Positions 1-7,541 are shown, counted from the first letter of the stretch. The stretch is 30,834 nt of DNA from Clostridiales bacterium (GCA_019416395.1 DXXH01000009.1:20910-51743); one strand, 5' to 3'. Translations and numbers: made by a program. The notes: generated by a model from the sequence alone, not told the origin.

Positions 1-484
1 CATTCAGATAGGCGTTTAAGAAGTTGGAAGCAAAGCTATTTTGCAAAATAGCTTTGCGCGCCTCATCTTTTGAAAACCACTGATACTCGTCCACTTCCCC
101 ATTGACCGAAAGTTCAGAATCATCGTCCACAAAGGCTGTAAAATTACACATCAAGGTGTTGGACGGTTCGAAAAAGTTGGTTCGGTTGAATTTGATGTGG
201 GATACGGTCATGCCCGTTTCCTCTTTGATTTCCCTTGCCACGGCATGTTCCAATGTCTCCGTCCTGTTGACATACCCGGCAACCAGAATGTAAAAGGGCT
301 TGCCATATTGCTTGATCAACAAAATTTGATCGGTCTGCCGATTGATGACAATCATGCTCACCGCCACATTATACATGGAAAACCGGTACTGCTCACACGC
401 GGGGCAAAATGGCACCAAACCCTCATTTTCCAGCTCTTTTTCGATCAGTTTCCCACCACATTCCGGGCAAAATTTCCCGCTCAC
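1..484 (-). CDS. Nudix hydrolase, NudC-like with N-terminal zinc ribbon (3' end cut by window)
   Basis: The reverse strand from 484 gives an unbroken frame to the window edge (about 161 codons). The start is a GTG with a GGGGGG-type ribosome site 8 nt upstream; an in-frame TTG at 490 is too close to it. The N-terminus has a four-cysteine zinc ribbon (CPECGGK, then CPAC about 25 residues later). A complete Nudix box follows: AGYVNRTETLEHAVAREIKE and then ETGM, with the REIKEETG metal-binding core. The family hydrolyses nucleoside diphosphates linked to another moiety, and the layout (zinc ribbon then Nudix) is that of NAD(H) pyrophosphatases. The SQPWPFP signature that marks NudC is not present; the equivalent stretch reads NFFEPSNTLM. 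The substrate is therefore uncertain: NAD(H), capped RNA or another dinucleotide. The gene stands alone, reading out of the window. Confidence 0.85.
   Translation of the reverse strand, partial: MSGKFCPECGGKLIEKELENEGLVPFCPACEQYRFSMYNVAVSMIVINRQTDQILLIKQYGKPFYILVAGYVNRTETLEHAVAREIKEETGMTVSHIKFNRTNFFEPSNTLMCNFTAFVDDDSELSVNGEVDEYQWFSKDEARKAILQNSFASNFLNAYLN
30..57. repeat. Perfect 28-bp palindrome inside the Nudix gene
   Basis: Each half is GCAAAGCTATTTTG and its exact complement follows with no spacer, so all 14 base pairs match. It lies in the coding frame and encodes KAILQNSFA. It could form a cruciform or an RNA hairpin, or be a protein-binding site; no U-tract follows on either strand. Confidence 0.9.
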
Positions 485-726
485 AACCAATTCCCCCCGT
501 AAGTTTTTTACTGCTTTCCCGCAGCTGTTCGCGTTTTGGTCTCACTCTACCACAAATCATGCGCTTAAAATTTCTTATCCCGAAATTTCAATTCCTTTCC
601 ACTCCAGAAATCCCACCTTTTTTAGTCGTTCGTGCACAACAGGGATTTCAAATTCTCGCCCAGCAGTGATGCATCGCACCCGAATTAACCGCCTTCTATG
701 GCATGCGGCAGTTTTCCAGAAAAGCC

Positions 727-1620
727 TCACCTTTCAAACGAGCTTTCCAGATATTCCAGAAATTTCTGTGTAGCGGCCGACACTTTTTGTGGACGGTACA
801 TAGCCAGACGATATGTTTCCAGCGGAAAATCCCGAATGGGGATCAGGGAAATCTTTTTCTCATAGCCCACAGCCGAAGCTGGTGGAATAATTGCCACGCC
901 CTGATTATAACTGACCCTCATCAATTGACTGGACGCGTTTTCCACAGGAATAAACTGGGGCATAACCCCTTGATCCTCAAAAGCCCTGGACGCCTGTCCC
1001 ATGGCTACCGGCGAGGTCCGGGGAGAAAATACCAGGATCTTCTCATGGCCAAGCTCCTTCATGGTGATCCCCCTTTTACGGGCAAAGGGGTGTTCTTTGG
1101 ATACTGCAAGACAGAATTCCAGAGTATCCAATTTCACAAACCCGTGATCCCTTTCCCCCTCATATTCCAGGTTATTGGAAAAAATCACGTCCAGATTTTC
1201 GATCTGCTCCCGCAATTCGTGCAAAGAATAGAGATTGAAGTCAATATGGACTTTCGGGTGGGATTCTTCAAAGGGCAAAAGATAGGTTTCCAAAAACTCC
1301 TCAAATCCGTACCCCTCTAAAGCTCCCACGCGGATCAGGGAAAGGCCGGATACTGACAACTCCTGAGCATCGTGAACAGAAGCCTCGATCTCCGCCAAAA
1401 GGGATTTCCAACGCTTGGTCAAATAGTCCCCGGCGCAGGTAAGCTCCACTGACCGGTGGACCCGCTCAAACAACTGAATTCCCAGTTCCGATTCCAAATG
1501 CTTGACACACTTGGTAACCATGGGCTGGGAGATAAACAGGACTTCCGCGGCCTTTGAAAAATTTTTATATTTCGCCGCTAAAAGCAATATCTGCATTTCT
1601 GTAAGACTGATCTTAAACAT
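727..1620 (-). CDS. LysR-family transcriptional regulator
   Basis: A 297-residue protein, the normal LysR length. The start at 1620 (MFKISLTEMQILL) is chosen because LysR proteins begin at the helix-turn-helix; an upstream in-frame start at 1716 would add 32 atypical residues. Residues 1-60 form the winged HTH (NFSKAAEVLFISQPMVTKCV, then HLESELGIQLFER), and about 90-290 the periplasmic-binding-protein-like effector domain. LysR proteins bind near their own promoter and switch the divergent gene in response to a small molecule. Here the divergent unit is the DUF1097 membrane protein plus the PhlG-like hydrolase, so that operon is the inferred target and an aromatic or polyphenolic ligand is a guess. 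The region between this stop and the Nudix start (485-726) has no gene and no convincing terminator. Confidence 0.9.
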   Translation of the reverse strand: MFKISLTEMQILLLAAKYKNFSKAAEVLFISQPMVTKCVKHLESELGIQLFERVHRSVELTCAGDYLTKRWKSLLAEIEASVHDAQELSVSGLSLIRVGALEGYGFEEFLETYLLPFEESHPKVHIDFNLYSLHELREQIENLDVIFSNNLEYEGERDHGFVKLDTLEFCLAVSKEHPFARKRGITMKELGHEKILVFSPRTSPVAMGQASRAFEDQGVMPQFIPVENASSQLMRVSYNQGVAIIPPASAVGYEKKISLIPIRDFPLETYRLAMYRPQKVSAATQKFLEYLESSFER

Positions 1621-1699
1621 GCTCTTTCTCTGCCTTTGATTGTTTTTCCCGAACTCTGCCCAAACCGCCAACACAAGTTGGGGGGATCCTTTTAAAATC

Positions 1700-1705
1700 A
1701 CTATA
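1700..1705 (-). promoter_or_regulatory. Candidate extended -10 of the LysR gene
   Basis: On the reverse strand the sequence TGCTATAGT gives an extended -10 (TGn plus TATAGT). It sits 80 nt before the LysR start. No good -35 is visible, which suits an autoregulated promoter. Confidence 0.4.
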
Positions 1706-1750
1706 GCATAATCCATTACGATTTGGAATAGAAACTCTCAAAAAAAGCTA

Positions 1751-1779
1751 TTGGACGTACCCCAAAACCATCGTGTATT
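1751..1779 (+). promoter_or_regulatory. Candidate promoter of the DUF1097-hydrolase operon
   Basis: TTGGAC at 1751-1756 and TGTATT at 1774-1779, spacer 17. The sequence is in frame with the downstream gene, but the presence of a promoter here argues that translation starts later, at 1826. Any LysR operator should lie around 1690-1760; I could not pick a clear T-N11-A site. Confidence 0.4.
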
Positions 1780-1825
1780 ATTTTCATGGACAACCATTGC
1801 CAACTATGATCGAGGGGGATTTCAC

Positions 1826-2350
1826 TTGAAACACAGGTTAAACGCAGACGTATGGACTTTGGCTTTTTCAATTGCCCTTTTCCCGCCTTTGTGGGCGGTT
1901 CTGGCGCCCCATCTGAACATCACCACCGGCGCAGTGGCTTTGATCTGTGCTGGCCTTTACGCCACCAATGGAAACAAACGGTCGGACGCCGTCAAGATCT
2001 CTGTAGGATTTCTCCTGGGGGATCTGTGGGCTGTGCTGGCGTTGAAAATCATGGACATGCTTCCCTTCTCCGAAAGCCTGGAACTGTTTGTGACTCTGTT
2101 TCTGTTCGGCGGATTGGCTGTCCTGATTTCCGGACTGATCCCCAAATTTATTTTCTGCCCTGCCTGGCTTTGCGGCTGGGCCATTGGGTTGACCGTTCTG
2201 TCACCAGTGGGGATCCGGGAATCCGGTACCCTGCCTTTACAGATTGGCGCCGCTATGCTGGTGGGCGTCTGGTATGTGGGCGCGTTTGTGGATCTATTCC
2301 AGAAAAAAATGGCCCGTTCTCTTGTTCAAAAATTTAAACGAGGTGAATGA
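1826..2350 (+). CDS. DUF1097-family integral membrane protein
   Basis: A 174-residue hydrophobic protein with about five membrane segments (for example TLAFSIALFPPLWAVLA and FVTLFLFGGLAVLISGLIP) and a basic C-terminal tail. The TTG at 1826 is chosen as start because GAGGGGG lies 7 nt upstream; the open frame from 1751 has no ribosome site. The shape and the LPLQIGAAMLVGVWYVGAFVD ending fit the DUF1097/YcdZ group, whose function is unknown. The stop codon shares bases with an ATGA at the next gene, so the two are translationally coupled. That suggests the protein serves the hydrolase downstream, perhaps as a transporter for its substrate or product; this is inference only. Confidence 0.75.
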   Translation: MKHRLNADVWTLAFSIALFPPLWAVLAPHLNITTGAVALICAGLYATNGNKRSDAVKISVGFLLGDLWAVLALKIMDMLPFSESLELFVTLFLFGGLAVLISGLIPKFIFCPAWLCGWAIGLTVLSPVGIRESGTLPLQIGAAMLVGVWYVGAFVDLFQKKMARSLVQKFKRGE

Positions 2351-2352
2351 TT

Positions 2353-3141
2353 ATGAAAAAAGTAAGCGTAAGCAAAGAAGAAAAGCAATTGTCCTACTAC
2401 CGTTTCTTTGAGCAGCCCCTGGCTCCCATTCCAGAGGAGAAACTGGCAATCCTGGCCCAGGGTCCTTCCAAGCTTCCCGCAGTCCCCTTTGAGAAAAAGG
2501 ATCTGTTCCTTGCGGGAAATGATACAGATTTTTGCCAAACCGGCTTCGGCGTCCTGGAAGATGGCACCGGCTTTGTCTGCAACACCACCTACATGCCTGG
2601 CGTCACTTCCGAAATGCTGGACTGGTGGTTCCCTTGGCACAGTGTTGGCTCTGATCTGCGCTATAAGATCTGGGATCCGGAAGACCATTATTTTGCCCGG
2701 GCCGACCGTGTGGGTTACGTCTGTGACCCCGCTGTACCCATGAATCAGAAAACCTGGGGTGTCAGCCACTATATCATGGAAGACGTAGGTCCCGGCCCGG
2801 AATTTCTGAAACTGAATTTCCTGCGTCCCAAGGATTTTGGGTACGACGAAAGCCTTATTGGCACAGATACCTGCAGCTCCCTGGTTTGCGCTGTGGGAGA
2901 AAGCAGCTGCGCCGCGGCTATGACTCACAAGTGGTATCCTTTTCAGGACGGCGTCATGTTCTGCTCACGTTTCTGGATCGGAATGACCCGGAAAGACGGG
3001 GTGATTTCCAGCGCCCTTCCCGAAGGTGTCAGCGTTCCCCCCATTGTTCCCCAGGGACTGTTCGCCCACAACATCAAGGAATTCACCAACCTGGCCGCCA
3101 TTCTTCCTGAGGTATACAAGGAGAATCGGGACAATCTGTAA
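2353..3141 (+). CDS. PhlG / phloretin-hydrolase-like zinc hydrolase (DAPG hydrolase family)
   Basis: A 262-residue protein. The ATG at 2353 has GAGGTG 7 nt upstream; the ATG at 2347 is too close to that site. The sequence matches the 2,4-diacetylphloroglucinol hydrolase family, which cleaves a C-C bond next to an aromatic ring and includes phloretin hydrolase of Eubacterium ramulus. From memory, PhlG binds zinc by His129, Glu160, His270 and Glu274. Here H112 and E143 keep the 31-residue spacing, and H239 and E243 (HNIKEF) keep the H-x3-E spacing. Other recognisable stretches are YMPGVTSEMLDWWFPWH and RYKIWDPEDH. There is no signal peptide, so it is cytoplasmic. It is coupled to the DUF1097 gene, lies under a divergent LysR, and converges on an ene-reductase. 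The substrate is unproven; an acyl-phloroglucinol or dihydrochalcone is the leading guess. Confidence 0.82.
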   Translation: MKKVSVSKEEKQLSYYRFFEQPLAPIPEEKLAILAQGPSKLPAVPFEKKDLFLAGNDTDFCQTGFGVLEDGTGFVCNTTYMPGVTSEMLDWWFPWHSVGSDLRYKIWDPEDHYFARADRVGYVCDPAVPMNQKTWGVSHYIMEDVGPGPEFLKLNFLRPKDFGYDESLIGTDTCSSLVCAVGESSCAAAMTHKWYPFQDGVMFCSRFWIGMTRKDGVISSALPEGVSVPPIVPQGLFAHNIKEFTNLAAILPEVYKENRDNL

Positions 3142-3159
3142 TTCTTAGTGTGTGACAAG

Positions 3160-3203
3160 AAGAAACCGGAAAAGCCACAAGACTTTTCCGGTTTCTTTCT
3201 TTA
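3160..3203. terminator. Bidirectional intrinsic terminator
   Basis: Fifteen perfect base pairs: AAGAAACCGGAAAAG at 3160-3174 and its complement at 3183-3197, with an 8-nt loop. T-rich sequence follows on the + strand and an A-rich 5' flank gives a weak U-tract on the other. It separates the convergent hydrolase and flavoenzyme genes. Confidence 0.85.
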
Positions 3204-3232
3204 TGCTTTTTCCGTTTCTGATGTTGAAATTC

Positions 3233-5251
3233 TTATTCCTGAATAAATTTGATGGATTCCTCGCTGGCACCGATCTTCAGAGCGGCAATATATCCGGTTC
3301 TGGTGCACTGGTCCACCTTGCCAGGGTGAATGGCGTCGCCAATCACATACACCTGGGCGTCTCCAGCAGCCTCTTTCAAAGCGCTGTAATCCACAGACTT
3401 CATACCCAGGGCATACAGCACTGTGTCAGCTTCCAGTTCCTGAACGCCATCGGCATTTTCGATTTTCACGCTGTGGGGAGTGATCTCCAAGCACTTTGTT
3501 TTGGGCAGCATGGTCATGTGGTTCTTCTCCATCTCCCAAACAAGAGCTTCACGGTACATGCCGAAGGATTCGTTGGCCACACGGTCCAGCATTTCCACAA
3601 CCGTCACCTCATGGCCGGTCTTTTGCAGGTACAAACCGGTTTCGCAGCCTACCAGACCGCCGCCGATCATCACGATCTTTTTGCCGGGCTCGCAGGTCCC
3701 GTCATACACAGCCATGGCCTGCTTGGCGTTTTCAATCCCCTTGATGGGAGGGCAGGAAGGCTTGGAACCGGTGGCAATCAGCACGGCGTCGGCGCCGAAC
3801 TCCTTGACAAACTCGGGAGTGGCCTCGGTATTCATCAAGATCTCCACGTTGTGCCGCTTTACTTCCCGGATCATCATGTCCTTGAAGTTGCGCAGGTCAG
3901 GCTTGTCAATATCCACATCGGTGAAGTACAGCAAGCCGCCCAGCTTATCGGACTTTTCCACCAGGGTGACCTTGTGGCCACGGTCCGCAGCAGTGATGGC
4001 TGCCTGAAGACCAGCGATACCGCCGCCGATAACCAGCACCTTCTGAGGACCTTTTTCCGCGGGGGGAAGCTGGTCAATGTCAAAGGGCAGATGGGCCATG
4101 GGGTTGATGGTGCAATGGCCCACATACACGGCCAGCTCTTCGCTGTTAAAGGGAAGATCGTCATAGCCTTCCTCGGGAGAACCGGGGAAGCACTTGTAGC
4201 ACCGCAAGCAGCGGCGAATCTGAGCTTCGTCCCCGTCCATGCACTTCCGAGCAAAGTTGGGGTCGGCCAGCATTTGACGGCCAAACACGGCAAAATCGAT
4301 CTTGCCTTCAGCGATGGCCTGCTCCACCTGCTCGGGAGAGTTGATGCCGCCAACAGCGCCTACCGGCAGAGAAGTGTACTTCTTCACAATGGCAGCCTGC
4401 TCAATGTTCAAACCGTGCTTATGGAACATGCTGGACTCGGTGCCGGACTTGACAGACTCCTCATAAATACCACAGGTGATGTGCACGGAAGTCAGGTACT
4501 GCTCCACCATCTGAATGAACCGGCCGGTCTCCTCGGGGGTGATGCCGCCGGGCTGGTGGTCGGTTCCGTCGATGCGCAGCTCAAACAGGAAGTCGGGGCC
4601 TACTGCCTCGCGAATGGCTTTGCAGATCTGAATGGGGAACTTTGCCCGGTTTTCCAGGGAACCGCCATATTCGTCGGTACGGGTGTTGATCAAGGGAGAA
4701 AGGAACTGCGTGAAGATGAAACCGTGGCCGCCGTGGACCAGGATTCCGTCAAAACCAGCCTTCTGCATGTAGGTAGCGGCCACTGCGAAATCGTTTGCGA
4801 TGCGGTCCATGTCCTCTTTCGTCATGGCGCGCACGGGAACACCGGCAGAGTTCACGCAAGCAACAGGGCCGATGGCTTCCTGCTGGTCGTTGAAGGGCAC
4901 CTTCTCCTTGCCAGGGTGCACCAGCTCTGCCAGGGCAATGCAGTCATGCTTCTTGATCCGGTCCGCATAGGTCTTCACCGCGTTGAAGGTCTCCATGTCT
5001 TCTTCGGGCTTGGCAAAGTCGAAGGGACGGAAACCGGGGATCCGGACAGCATCCCGGAAGTTGATGTCCGTCTCACCCAGGATCACACAGGCGTTGCCGC
5101 CCTTAGCAGGGCCTTCCAGCTTCCGGTAGGACACTTCCGCCGCAATGGGGTTCTGAGCAATCAGGCTAAACGCCATGGGAGCGCTCACAATCCGGTTCTT
5201 GTAGACCCGGTTTCCCACTTTCATCGGGCTCAGCAAATGTTCGAATTTCAT
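3233..5251 (-). CDS. Old Yellow Enzyme / 2,4-dienoyl-CoA-reductase-type NADH:flavin oxidoreductase with Fe-S and FAD domains
   Basis: A 672-residue three-part flavoenzyme; AGAGGG lies 7 nt before the ATG. Residues 1-340 form the FMN TIM barrel, with the active-site motif HGGHGF at 173-178: both substrate-binding histidines are kept, but the tyrosine usual at the last position is Phe. Four cysteines for a 4Fe-4S cluster follow at 348, 351, 354 and 380; their spacing (2, 2, 25) differs from the E. coli FadH pattern (2, 3, 11). Residues 405-640 form the FAD and NAD(P)H domain, with VLVIGGGIAGLQAA at 405 and IVMIGGGLVGCETG at 526. Relatives reduce activated C=C bonds: dienoyl-CoA, bile-acid intermediates (BaiCD/BaiH), cinnamate, and flavones in gut anaerobes. 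Next to a PhlG-like hydrolase, a flavonoid or cinnamoyl substrate is attractive but unproven. It is the last gene of the leftward unit that begins in the chimeric scar. Confidence 0.9.
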   Translation of the reverse strand: MKFEHLLSPMKVGNRVYKNRIVSAPMAFSLIAQNPIAAEVSYRKLEGPAKGGNACVILGETDINFRDAVRIPGFRPFDFAKPEEDMETFNAVKTYADRIKKHDCIALAELVHPGKEKVPFNDQQEAIGPVACVNSAGVPVRAMTKEDMDRIANDFAVAATYMQKAGFDGILVHGGHGFIFTQFLSPLINTRTDEYGGSLENRAKFPIQICKAIREAVGPDFLFELRIDGTDHQPGGITPEETGRFIQMVEQYLTSVHITCGIYEESVKSGTESSMFHKHGLNIEQAAIVKKYTSLPVGAVGGINSPEQVEQAIAEGKIDFAVFGRQMLADPNFARKCMDGDEAQIRRCLRCYKCFPGSPEEGYDDLPFNSEELAVYVGHCTINPMAHLPFDIDQLPPAEKGPQKVLVIGGGIAGLQAAITAADRGHKVTLVEKSDKLGGLLYFTDVDIDKPDLRNFKDMMIREVKRHNVEILMNTEATPEFVKEFGADAVLIATGSKPSCPPIKGIENAKQAMAVYDGTCEPGKKIVMIGGGLVGCETGLYLQKTGHEVTVVEMLDRVANESFGMYREALVWEMEKNHMTMLPKTKCLEITPHSVKIENADGVQELEADTVLYALGMKSVDYSALKEAAGDAQVYVIGDAIHPGKVDQCTRTGYIAALKIGASEESIKFIQE

Positions 5252-5305
5252 ACTGTTTCCCTCTTTCTGTTTAGTTTGTTATTTGAATGATTTATAAATC
5301 CGTAA

Positions 5306-5848
5306 TCAATCCAGTTCCGGGAACTTCAGATTTTTATACTTGGGCAATTTGGCCGCCACTTCTTCCCGCTTCTTGGGATCCATAAAGAATCCCCCCTGGG
5401 TTTCCGCAATCTCATCGCAGTGTACCCCACGGCCTTCTTCCGTGGTGCGGTCACGCTCCAGACCGTTCTCGGCAATGACGAACTTCCATCTTCCGTCTTC
5501 CCCACGCTCCAGGTCGCCACCGGCGCCGCATACCACACACTCCACCGGATATTGCAGTCCCTTCCACTGGGGCTGGCCCAAACACAGTGCGTTGCTGTGG
5601 CAGTTGGGGCACCAACCATAATCAGGATCGCCCAGCCACTTTCTGTCTTCCGGCTTTGTCTGCAAAGCCTTCATCACATTTACGCCCATTTCCCGGGCAC
5701 GGGCAATTTTTTCTTCATACAGCAAAACCTGTGCCGGAGCAGGAACCTGTGTGGCCATGTACATATCAACCACCTTGAAGCTGTTGGTGAAGGTGGTTGC
5801 CTGCATGCATTCCAAAGCCATGGACTGCCAAGAACGAGTGGAGCCACC
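5306..5848 (-). pseudogene. C-terminal remnant of a flavodoxin-like (NAD(P)H-dependent FMN reductase type) protein with zinc ribbon
   Basis: The frame ending at 5306 encodes about 180 residues that look like the second half of a flavodoxin-fold protein: GGSTRSWQSMALECMQATTF and KVVDMYMATQVPAP, then a cysteine pair in WCPNCHSNAL and another in CVVCGAGG that form a zinc ribbon, and a PEL ending. The N-terminal half, including the phosphate-binding loop expected after a MKIxxINGSPR-like start, is absent. Homology stops at about 5848, where the sequence runs into a permease fragment in another frame. The earliest start in this frame (5899) lies inside the permease sequence and has no good ribosome site. 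It could still be made as a short protein, but a dead remnant is more likely. It ends 54 bp before the ene-reductase, so the intact gene was probably its operon partner. Confidence 0.7.
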
Positions 5849-5954
5849 TAGGCTGAGGCAAAAACTGAGTGCCTGGCAGCATAAAAGAGCCCCAGCCAAT
5901 AATGGCTCCCAGCAGAATGGCGAACACTTCTCCTACGCCCAGCTTTTTACCCAT
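5849..5954 (-). pseudogene. N-terminal remnant of an APC-family amino acid permease
   Basis: From an ATG at 5954 (GGGAGA upstream) the frame reads MGKKLGVGEVFAILLGAIIG and on through WGSFMLPGTQFLP, about 33 residues. This is the first membrane helix of APC-superfamily permeases, which have a similar IGWG-F-LPG-FLP start. Straight after FLP (about 5856) the likeness ends, and the sequence becomes the flavodoxin-like remnant in a different frame. The rest of the permease (about 400 residues) is missing. A single deletion between the permease start and the middle of the downstream gene explains both halves. Confidence 0.65.
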
Positions 5955-6044
5955 TTCCCATCTCCCTTCCCCTATCCAACGGCAGTTCCAAAGCAAAAAA
6001 CCGTCTCCTTGATACTCTCCGGAACCCGTCGCCAACGTACGCAT

Positions 6045-6065
6045 AAAAAACAGACAGCATGTCTG
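6045..6065 (-). terminator. Intrinsic-terminator-like hairpin in the permease leader
   Basis: On the reverse strand CAGACA, a 3-nt loop and TGTCTG are followed directly by TTTTTT. It lies about 90 nt before the permease start and over 200 nt after the promoter, so it would work as an attenuator. Confidence 0.55.
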
Positions 6066-6130
6066 GAAACACCTGGCAATCAGCTGCCACCCACACATTC
6101 CACTTTAGAAGCCTGGACTAACTCAGCAAG

Positions 6131-6174
6131 AAAAAACAAAGCAAATGTAAAGCTAAGGCCCTTTTTACATTTGC
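6131..6174 (-). terminator. A/T-rich hairpin with U-tract in the same leader
   Basis: Arms GCAAATGTAAA at 6141-6151 and the exact complement at 6164-6174 (11 bp, 12-nt loop). On the reverse strand it is followed by TTTGTTTTTT. It is a second possible stop or regulatory hairpin in the leader. Confidence 0.45.
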
Positions 6175-6282
6175 CATTCTATTTTCCGTCTTGCAAGCCG
6201 TTTGCCAATATACACTAAAACTTTCACAAGATTCCTACGATTTTTACATACTTCCACAACCAGCATGCAGCCAACTACCTTG

Positions 6283-6310
6283 TTTATATTCTTCTTTCCA
6301 AAATTGTCAA
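6283..6310 (-). promoter_or_regulatory. Strong sigma-70-type promoter, leftward
   Basis: On the reverse strand TTGACA (6305-6310) and TATAAA (6283-6288) with a 16-nt spacer. Transcription would start near 6275 and run through the hairpin leader, the permease/flavodoxin scar and into the ene-reductase. Confidence 0.65.
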
Positions 6311-6593
6311 GTTTTTCCCACATGATGAAATACAAAAAATCGAAAAGCCATTTTACTTTACAGGTTCATTTTTCCCTTTATAGAATACCCTCTGCGTTTC
6401 TTCCAGGAACCTTTCCTGAGCTACCGATGTTCTGCAGTCGCTTAGGGTATCCGGAGCGCTGTAGATGTTCAAACCGCGTTTGCACCCTTTCTGGGATTTA
6501 AAAATTCACCTCGTTACGGTCTCTTCCACGCTACTTTCCCCAAGGACTGGGAGGCAATTGGTACGGTTGAAAACACACCCAATTTGAATGAAG

Positions 6594-7514
6594 CTACCTT
6601 TCCCTTTCAGCTCTCTTGCCAGAAGTTTCTTTCAACGTTTCCCGGGCGGAATAAAGTGATGAAACCAGAGCGGTCCCCAGAATCACCACCCCACCCACCA
6701 ATTCCCGCAGGGTGGGAAATTCCCCCAAAAGCAGCATGGCATACACAATACCGTACACGGTTTCCATACCCGAGATAATCCCGGCGGTTTGCGCCCTCAC
6801 CTTCCGTTGGGCGGACACATAGAGGGAATGGGCTAACGCAGTACAAACCACCCCAATGGTCACGATGGACAACACTGTGGAAGCAGTCCACTGGACCTCC
6901 ACCAGAAAGAACGCCGGAAGCAGCACAACGGCGGCGGTTCCCTGCTCGTAAAGGCATACGGTTCTGGCAGGATATTCCTGGGAAAGATGCCGGTTGGCCA
7001 AAGACAATACCCCATAAGCCAAACTGGACACCATTCCCCAAAGCACCCCCACCGTAGTTTGATTTTCTAAAGAAAATTCCGGAATTGTAATGGCAACGCC
7101 CAATAAAAGCACAACTGCGCTAACCACAGCGCGGACATGGATCTTTTCCCGAAACACCAGAGGTTCCAGAAACGTGAGAAAAAGCGGGAAAGTAGAAAAG
7201 GTAATGGTTCCAATCGCTACAGAAGAACTTTGAATGGACTGAAAAAAGGTGGTCCAATGAATGGCCAGCACGACTCCAGCACATAAAGCAATGGCGTAAT
7301 CCTTGCCGGAATGAAGCTTCAAGGAACTTTTGGCCACCAGAGAGAGAACCAGCAGGACAATCCCAGAACAAATCACCCTACCTCCTGCCACAAGGACGGC
7401 AGGAGCATCGGCAAACTGTCCCAAAACCGAGGAGAGTCCAAACAGCATCACCGCCAAGTGGAGGGAGGCAAGACTTTTTCCATATTCTTTTTTCCACAGG
7501 TTCTCACTGGGCAA
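6594..7514 (-). CDS. EamA / DMT-family transporter
   Basis: A 306-residue protein with ten predicted membrane segments in two five-helix repeats, the normal EamA plan. The first repeat contains AGGRVICSGIVLLVLSLVA, the second GVLWGMVSSLAYGVLSL; the late helix GMETVYGIVYAMLLLGE carries the conserved E before the last segments. The start is a TTG at 7514 with AAGGAGG 8 nt upstream. It begins 27 bp after the stop of the flavodoxin-like gene and is co-transcribed with it. These carriers move amino acids, nucleotides or small metabolites across the inner membrane; the substrate cannot be read from sequence. It may export a product of, or import a substrate for, the flavoprotein. Confidence 0.88.
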   Translation of the reverse strand: MPSENLWKKEYGKSLASLHLAVMLFGLSSVLGQFADAPAVLVAGGRVICSGIVLLVLSLVAKSSLKLHSGKDYAIALCAGVVLAIHWTTFFQSIQSSSVAIGTITFSTFPLFLTFLEPLVFREKIHVRAVVSAVVLLLGVAITIPEFSLENQTTVGVLWGMVSSLAYGVLSLANRHLSQEYPARTVCLYEQGTAAVVLLPAFFLVEVQWTASTVLSIVTIGVVCTALAHSLYVSAQRKVRAQTAGIISGMETVYGIVYAMLLLGEFPTLRELVGGVVILGTALVSSLYSARETLKETSGKRAERER

Positions 7515-7541
7515 TGCAGGTTCCTCCTTGTATAGCCAGGC

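Larger units (their letters stand above)
5955..6593. other. 639-bp gene-free leader and intergenic region
   Basis: No credible coding frame is present. The left half (5955-6275) appears to be the untranslated leader of the old permease gene, with a promoter at 6283-6310 and two hairpins followed by U-tracts. The right half (6311-6593), after the EamA stop, shows nothing I recognise apart from weak repeats. Confidence 0.6.

Noticed and set aside
3152..5290. A 712-codon open frame on the + strand opposite the ene-reductase
   Set aside because: Its translation is rich in His, Gly and Leu with no domain likeness, and it exactly mirrors a well-supported flavoenzyme gene; it is an antisense shadow from codon bias.
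5955..6275. T-box riboswitch in the permease leader
   Set aside because: A GGGTGGCA stretch and a terminator hairpin are present, but the conserved T-box bulge (UGGNACC) is broken and no Stem I specifier loop was recognisable.
6202..6501. A 99-codon frame in the gap right of the permease scar
   Set aside because: No ribosome site, low-complexity Phe/Ser/Thr-rich translation, and overlap with a promoter on the other strand.
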